Origin: Gorillibacterium massiliense
Lineage (GTDB): Bacteria > Bacillota > Bacilli > Paenibacillales > NBRC-103111
NCBI RefSeq assembly: GCF_000455485.1
Contig: NZ_CBQR020000103.1
Coordinates: 1-46,983, forward strand
Length of the DNA stretch: 46,983 nucleotides
Reading direction: 5' to 3'
Both the position numbers and the translations under genes were made by a program. Below the pieces are notes generated by a model. It was not told the DNA's origin. It saw only the letters and a list, made by a program, of their open reading frames with translations, and made no database searches. Within the stretch, counting starts at the first letter, position 1. Each line of letters starts with the position of its first letter. This document shows positions 42,944 to 46,983 of this stretch, piece by piece.

Positions 42944-45394
42944 ATGGCCGAAGAACTGCAACCACAAGTGAGGGAACGAGATATCGGCTCGGAAATGCGC
43001 GAATCCTTTATGGATTACGCCATGAGTATCATTGTCAGCCGCGCGTTGCCGGATGTAAGGGACGGAATGAAGCCGGTTCACCGGCGTATACTTTATGCCA
43101 TGTCCGAACTGGGAATGTCACCGGACAAGCCCCATAAGAAATCGGCGCGGATCGTCGGGGAAGTCATCGGGAAGTACCATCCCCACGGTGACTCAGCAGT
43201 CTATGAAACCATGGTCCGCATGGCTCAGGATTTTTCCCTGCGCTATCCGTTGGTAGACGGACACGGCAACTTCGGCTCCATCGACGGTGATTCCGCAGCT
43301 GCTATGCGGTATACGGAAGCCCGTTTGTCGAAGATCGCCATGGAAATGCTGCGGGATATCAATAAAGAGACCATCGATTTTGTGCCGAACTACGACGGGG
43401 AAGAGCAGGAACCGGCGGTGTTGCCGTCCCGTTTTCCCAATCTGCTGGTCAACGGCGTGTCAGGGATCGCGGTGGGGATGGCTACGAACATTCCGCCTCA
43501 TAACCTGGGAGAGGTCATTGACGGTCTGCAGGCGATGATTATAAATCCGGAGATCACGCCTCTCGATCTGATGCAATACATTAAGGGTCCGGATTTCCCG
43601 ACAGCCGGCTATATTTTAGGCCGCGAGGGCATTAGACAAGCATACACCACCGGCCGTGGATCGGTTACAATGCGCGCTCGGGCGGAAATCGAAGAAGTAA
43701 ACGGCAAAGCCCGCATTATTGTTCATGAACTGCCTTATCAAGTTATTAAGGCCCGGCTTATTTCCAACATTGCTGATTTGGTCAGGGAAAAACGTATCGA
43801 TGGCATTACCGATCTCCGAGACGAATCCGACCGCAACGGCATGCGTATCGTCATTGAGCTGCGCCGGGACGTTAACCCTAGCGTTGTGCTGAATAACTTA
43901 TACAAGCATACGGCTCTGCAATCGAATTTCGGTATCATTATGTTGGCCATCGTCAATAATGAGCCGAAAGTGCTCAACTTGAAGGACATGCTCTATTATT
44001 ATTTGGAGCATCAAAAAGAAGTGGTCCGCCGCCGGACCGAATTCGATCTGAAAAAAGCGGAAGCCCGCGCCCATATTCTCGAAGGCTTGCGGATCGCCCT
44101 TGATCATTTGGATGAAGTTATTCATTTGATCCGTACTTCCCGCAGTATGGAAACCGCCCGGGAAGCATTGATGACCCGCTTCGATTTGAGTCATGATCAA
44201 GCTCAAGCGATTCTTGATATGCGTCTATCCCGTCTCACTGGTTTGGAGCGGGAGAAGCTGGAGGAAGAATACGCCGAGCTGATGGCTAAAATCGCCGAAT
44301 ACAAAGAAATTCTCGCTGATGAAACCCGCTTGCTGGCCATTATCAGTGATGAGCTGCAGGAAATCCGCGTCAAATTCGGCGATGCTCGCCGTTCGGAAAT
44401 CACCATCGGGGAAGAAAGCATTCTCGATGAGGATCTGATTCCGCAAGAAGACGTGATCATCACTCTCAGCCATTCCGGCTATGTGAAGCGTCTTCCGGTC
44501 GGTACCTATCGCTCGCAAAAGAGGGGCGGCCGCGGCGTGATCGGTATGGAGACAAAGGAGCACGATTTTGTCGAGCACCTTTTCGTCACCAACACGCACC
44601 AATTCCTCATGTTCTTTACGGACAAAGGAAAAGCATACCGGATCAAAGCCTATGAGATTCCGGAAATGTCCCGGACAGCCCGAGGAACACCGATCATCAA
44701 TCTGTTGCAAATCGAGCAGGGAGAGAAGATCAGTGCGGTCATTCCCATCGAAGAATCCGGCGAAAACGAGTTGTTCCTGTTCTTTGCCACACAGGAAGGC
44801 ATCGTCAAGAAAACGCCTCTTGATGATTACAAATACATCCGCAAGGGCGGCCTGATCGCTATCAACCTGCGGGAAGAAGACCGGCTTATCGGCGTCAAGC
44901 TGACGGACGGCAAGCAGGAGATCATCATGGGAACGAAAACGGGCATGTCCATCCGCTTCCCGGAATCGGACGTCCGTTCAATGGGACGGGCTGCAACCGG
45001 GGTGAAAGGGATCAGCATCGGCGAGGACGACGCCGTCATCGATATGGATATCGTGAACGAAGACAACAGCGTGCTGATCGTCACCTCCCAAGGCTACGGC
45101 AAGCGCACTCCGATGAGCGACTACCGTATCCAGTCCCGAGGCGGCAAAGGGATTAAAACCTTGAACATCACCTCCAAAAACGGCCCTGTTGTCGGGCTCA
45201 AGGTGGTTCGCGATGATGAAGATCTGATGATCATCACCACCCAGGGAACCATCATCCGGATGAGTATGGACGGTATCAATACAATGGGACGAAACACTCA
45301 GGGCGTTCGACTTATCAATATTAAAGAAGACGATGAGGTTGCGACGGTGTCCCGCGTAGAGAAAAATGAAGAAATGGCGGAAGAAGAAGAATAA
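42944..45394 (+). CDS. gyrA: DNA gyrase subunit A
   Basis: 816 aa breakage-reunion subunit. Start [41 protein letters not shown]. The quinolone region [15 protein letters not shown] keeps Ser and Glu, the susceptible pattern. The catalytic Tyr is in [14 protein letters not shown]. The C-terminal beta-pinwheel carries the GyrA box [12 protein letters not shown]. It ends in an acidic tail ([11 protein letters not shown]). GAGGAGG before ATG 42944 fixes the start. Confidence 0.98.
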   Translation: MAEELQPQVRERDIGSEMRESFMDYAMSIIVSRALPDVRDGMKPVHRRILYAMSELGMSPDKPHKKSARIVGEVIGKYHPHGDSAVYETMVRMAQDFSLRYPLVDGHGNFGSIDGDSAAAMRYTEARLSKIAMEMLRDINKETIDFVPNYDGEEQEPAVLPSRFPNLLVNGVSGIAVGMATNIPPHNLGEVIDGLQAMIINPEITPLDLMQYIKGPDFPTAGYILGREGIRQAYTTGRGSVTMRARAEIEEVNGKARIIVHELPYQVIKARLISNIADLVREKRIDGITDLRDESDRNGMRIVIELRRDVNPSVVLNNLYKHTALQSNFGIIMLAIVNNEPKVLNLKDMLYYYLEHQKEVVRRRTEFDLKKAEARAHILEGLRIALDHLDEVIHLIRTSRSMETAREALMTRFDLSHDQAQAILDMRLSRLTGLEREKLEEEYAELMAKIAEYKEILADETRLLAIISDELQEIRVKFGDARRSEITIGEESILDEDLIPQEDVIITLSHSGYVKRLPVGTYRSQKRGGRGVIGMETKEHDFVEHLFVTNTHQFLMFFTDKGKAYRIKAYEIPEMSRTARGTPIINLLQIEQGEKISAVIPIEESGENELFLFFATQEGIVKKTPLDDYKYIRKGGLIAINLREEDRLIGVKLTDGKQEIIMGTKTGMSIRFPESDVRSMGRAATGVKGISIGEDDAVIDMDIVNEDNSVLIVTSQGYGKRTPMSDYRIQSRGGKGIKTLNITSKNGPVVGLKVVRDDEDLMIITTQGTIIRMSMDGINTMGRNTQGVRLINIKEDDEVATVSRVEKNEEMAEEEE

Positions 45395-45403
45395 CGATCT
45401 TTG

Positions 45404-45434
45404 CAAAGGAGGGGTTTTCTCCCCTCCTTTTTTG
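45404..45434 (+). terminator. gyrA terminator
   Basis: AAAGGAGGGG/CCCCTCCTTT stem with a TTTTCT loop and T-run, 9 nt after the gyrA stop. Confidence 0.92.
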
Positions 45435-45498
45435 CATTACAATAATGAATAAGCTTTAGATGAAGCAGAAAAAAACACCTGAGTTAGGATGGGTAACA

Positions 45499-46554
45499 AT
45501 GACCGTTGTACCGCTTGCTCAAGCGAAAAATGGATCGAGGCTTTCCGAGGACGTCTTTACCAAAAGGGGCAATTTGTTGTTGGAGAAAGGTAAGGTCATC
45601 CATGAACGGGAGCGGCAGCTGCTTCATGCTTTTATGATTACTTCGATACCTCTTGAAAATGGGACGGAAAACGATTTATCTGAAATGACAGTGGATGCAC
45701 CTTCTTCCGATCATTCTTCAACGCTTGATGACGAAATCAAAGTGATGAAAGATCTGCTTAAACGCGTCTTCAATCTGATTGCCTCTGGCCAGCCTGTACC
45801 GATTTTGGAAATTCGTCTGCAGCTCATCCGTTTGTTGGATCATATCGACGAGTTTCAAGTTTTGCTGAATGAAAAGAAGGACATTGGAAGCGATTATCTT
45901 TTCATCAATAGCATTTATGTAGCCATGACCTCGTATTTGCTCTCCAAGTGGCATGGTCTGCCGCAAAAGGATTGGCTGCCTGTCGCCTTAGGCGGACTGC
46001 TTCATAATATCGGTCATGCCAAAGTGGACGCATCGATTTTTGAGCGCAAGGAAAAGCTGACGGCTGAAGAACGCGATCACATGCAGAAGCATACCTTGAT
46101 GGGTTATCAAATCATGAAAAACGTGCCGGCGGTTAATGAGGGCGTCAAATACTGCACGCTGCAGCATCATGAACGGGAAGACGGTTCAGGGTATCCTATG
46201 GGCGTAACCGGTGATCGCATTCATCCCTATGCCAAAATAGTCGCGATCGCCGACATCTATCAAGCTATGATCAGTAATCGCAGTTATAAATCATCCCAGT
46301 CTCCCTATCTGGTTCTGGATCAATTATGGGAGGAATCTTTCGGCAAGCTGGATCCGACGCTGGTTCAAACGTTTATTATAAAAGTAACCTCGTTCTCTAA
46401 GGGGAATTTGGTTAAGCTCAATGACGGCAGCGTGGGCGAGATTGTTTTCTTTGACCGGGATAATCCTACACGGCCATGGGTCAAGGTAGGAGAAAACATC
46501 ATTAATCTGGTTGTTGAACGGAAAATGTATATTCAAGAGGTTTTGACTCGATAA
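45499..46554 (+). CDS. HD-GYP-like protein with degenerate metal site
   Basis: 351 aa, no signal peptide or membrane helix. A short N-terminal region (VPLAQAKNGSRLSEDVFTKRGNLLLEKGKVI) resembles the domain often fused to HD-GYP proteins. The HD-GYP domain (about 125-290) keeps HTLMGYQI, HHEREDGSGYP (223-233) and ADIYQAM. The first conserved His of the HS.xVA motif is Asn137 (INSIYVA), and the HD dyad is HN (His169-Asn170 in LLHNIGHAKVD), with Lys of HDIGK replaced by His. Loss of two metal ligands suggests weak or absent c-di-GMP hydrolysis and perhaps a binding role. ATG 45499 follows AGGATGGGT. The frame also has an ATG 13 codons earlier without a ribosome site. Confidence 0.88.
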   Translation: MTVVPLAQAKNGSRLSEDVFTKRGNLLLEKGKVIHERERQLLHAFMITSIPLENGTENDLSEMTVDAPSSDHSSTLDDEIKVMKDLLKRVFNLIASGQPVPILEIRLQLIRLLDHIDEFQVLLNEKKDIGSDYLFINSIYVAMTSYLLSKWHGLPQKDWLPVALGGLLHNIGHAKVDASIFERKEKLTAEERDHMQKHTLMGYQIMKNVPAVNEGVKYCTLQHHEREDGSGYPMGVTGDRIHPYAKIVAIADIYQAMISNRSYKSSQSPYLVLDQLWEESFGKLDPTLVQTFIIKVTSFSKGNLVKLNDGSVGEIVFFDRDNPTRPWVKVGENIINLVVERKMYIQEVLTR

Positions 46555-46633
46555 GGTGCTTGTTGCTGATCAACTAGTTCAGTACGACATATGGCGGATT
46601 TGTACGGTTTGTACGAATCTGCTTTTTTAACGC

Positions 46634-46746
46634 TACAGAATGTAAAAGTTGCTAAAGTGCTGAAACACTAAAACATTCTGTACTAAGAAAACCTACCTCT
46701 GAAACGCGGTTGATCATCTTTGTAAAGCCTCGATAAAGGTTTTCTT
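46634..46746 (-). repeat. Two-hairpin repeat, copy 4, inverted relative to copies 1-3
   Basis: Read on the minus strand it is 113 nt, about 88% identical to copy 1. Module 1 is 46685-46746 (AAGAAAACCT/AGGTTTTCTT, CAAAGATGATC, ACCGCG) and module 2 is 46634-46682 (TACAGAAT/ATTCTGTA). It lies between the HD-GYP gene and the rRNA promoters. Confidence 0.9.
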
Positions 46747-46759
46747 ATATTAAAAAGGG

Positions 46760-46788
46760 TTGACCCTGCTCCAAATCCGTGATATATT
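46760..46788 (+). promoter_or_regulatory. rRNA operon promoter P1
   Basis: TTGACC, 17-nt spacer, TATATT. It is the upstream one of two tandem promoters. Confidence 0.7.
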
Positions 46789-46876
46789 ATACCTCGCTGT
46801 CTTAACCGGCAGCCAAATAGAGTCAGTGAGAGAGATTCACTGTTTCGAACGCTGAAAAAAGTTTTAAAAAAAAAGC

Positions 46877-46906
46877 TTGCAATTAGGTGTTCGACTATGG
46901 TATATT
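46877..46906 (+). promoter_or_regulatory. rRNA operon promoter P2
   Basis: TTGCAA, 18-nt spacer, TATATT, with TGG before the -10 and an A/T-rich upstream tract (46864-46874) resembling an UP element. Confidence 0.7.
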
Positions 46907-46961
46907 AATTGAGTCGCCGCTGAAAGCGAACGACGAAAGAAAAGCTTCAAAACGCAACACT

Positions 46962-46980
46962 TGGTCCTTTGAAAACTGAA
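46962..46980 (+). promoter_or_regulatory. rRNA leader boxA-like antitermination site
   Basis: GGTCCTTTGAAAACTGAA resembles the Bacillus rrn boxA (TGCTCTTTGAAAACTGAA), which binds Nus factors in 16S leaders. It indicates that a 16S rRNA gene begins shortly beyond the window, matching gyrA-rrnO in Bacillus subtilis. Confidence 0.8.
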
Positions 46981-46983
46981 CAA

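Overview
The window is a chromosomal origin region of a spore-forming Firmicute, most likely Paenibacillaceae (Paenibacillus or a close relative). This rests on the gene order mnmE-jag-yidC-rnpA-rpmH-oriC-dnaA-dnaN-yaaA-recF-remB-gyrB-gyrA-rrn, the noc and soj/spo0J genes with parS sites, the sporulation gene yyaC, roughly 50% GC by eye, and Paenibacillus-like protein sequences. No database was searched. The last 200 bases are the promoter and leader of an rRNA operon whose 16S gene would begin just beyond the right edge.

Layout. 1-3000 (minus): a truncated low-complexity Ala/Lys-rich protein, an unrecognised membrane protein and purA with a PurR operator pair. 3300-13300 is accessory: a DUF975 membrane protein, a three-gene LplABC-type sugar ABC transporter, a divergent YesM/YesN two-component system and a neopullulanase-type GH13 enzyme. 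Together these look like a sense-import-degrade unit for malto-oligosaccharides or related glycans. 13400-19400 (minus) is core: dnaB, rplI, gdpP and a DUF2232 gene in one operon, and rpsF-ssb-rpsR in another with an S6:S18-type leader. 19500-25800 holds small Firmicute genes (YjzC, DUF951, MscS, DUF3343, YyaC, DUF4446), an orphan PAS histidine kinase, tRNA-Ser(CGA) and a class V aminotransferase. 25800-34200 (minus) holds spo0J, soj, noc, rsmG, mnmG, mnmE and jag, with two parS sites. 34100-46600 runs outward from a bipartite oriC: yidC, rnpA and rpmH leftward, dnaA through gyrA rightward, then a degenerate HD-GYP protein.

How the parts act together. DnaA boxes lie upstream of dnaA, and a second group with a DnaA-trio unwinding element lies between dnaA and dnaN. 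Spo0J loads at the parS sites and Soj/Noc link origin segregation to division. The transporter and two-component genes share a 425-bp divergent control region with a 21-bp-period direct repeat suited to an AraC-type dimer.

The least explained signal is a family of about 110-bp two-hairpin repeats. Three copies stand between soj and noc, and a fourth lies in inverted orientation 19 kb away before the rRNA operon. The hairpin arms differ between copies but stay complementary, which implies selection on structure or a mobile structured repeat.

Many starts were moved from the longest open frame on Shine-Dalgarno and family-alignment grounds; each is explained in its entry. All functional calls come from motif recognition by eye.
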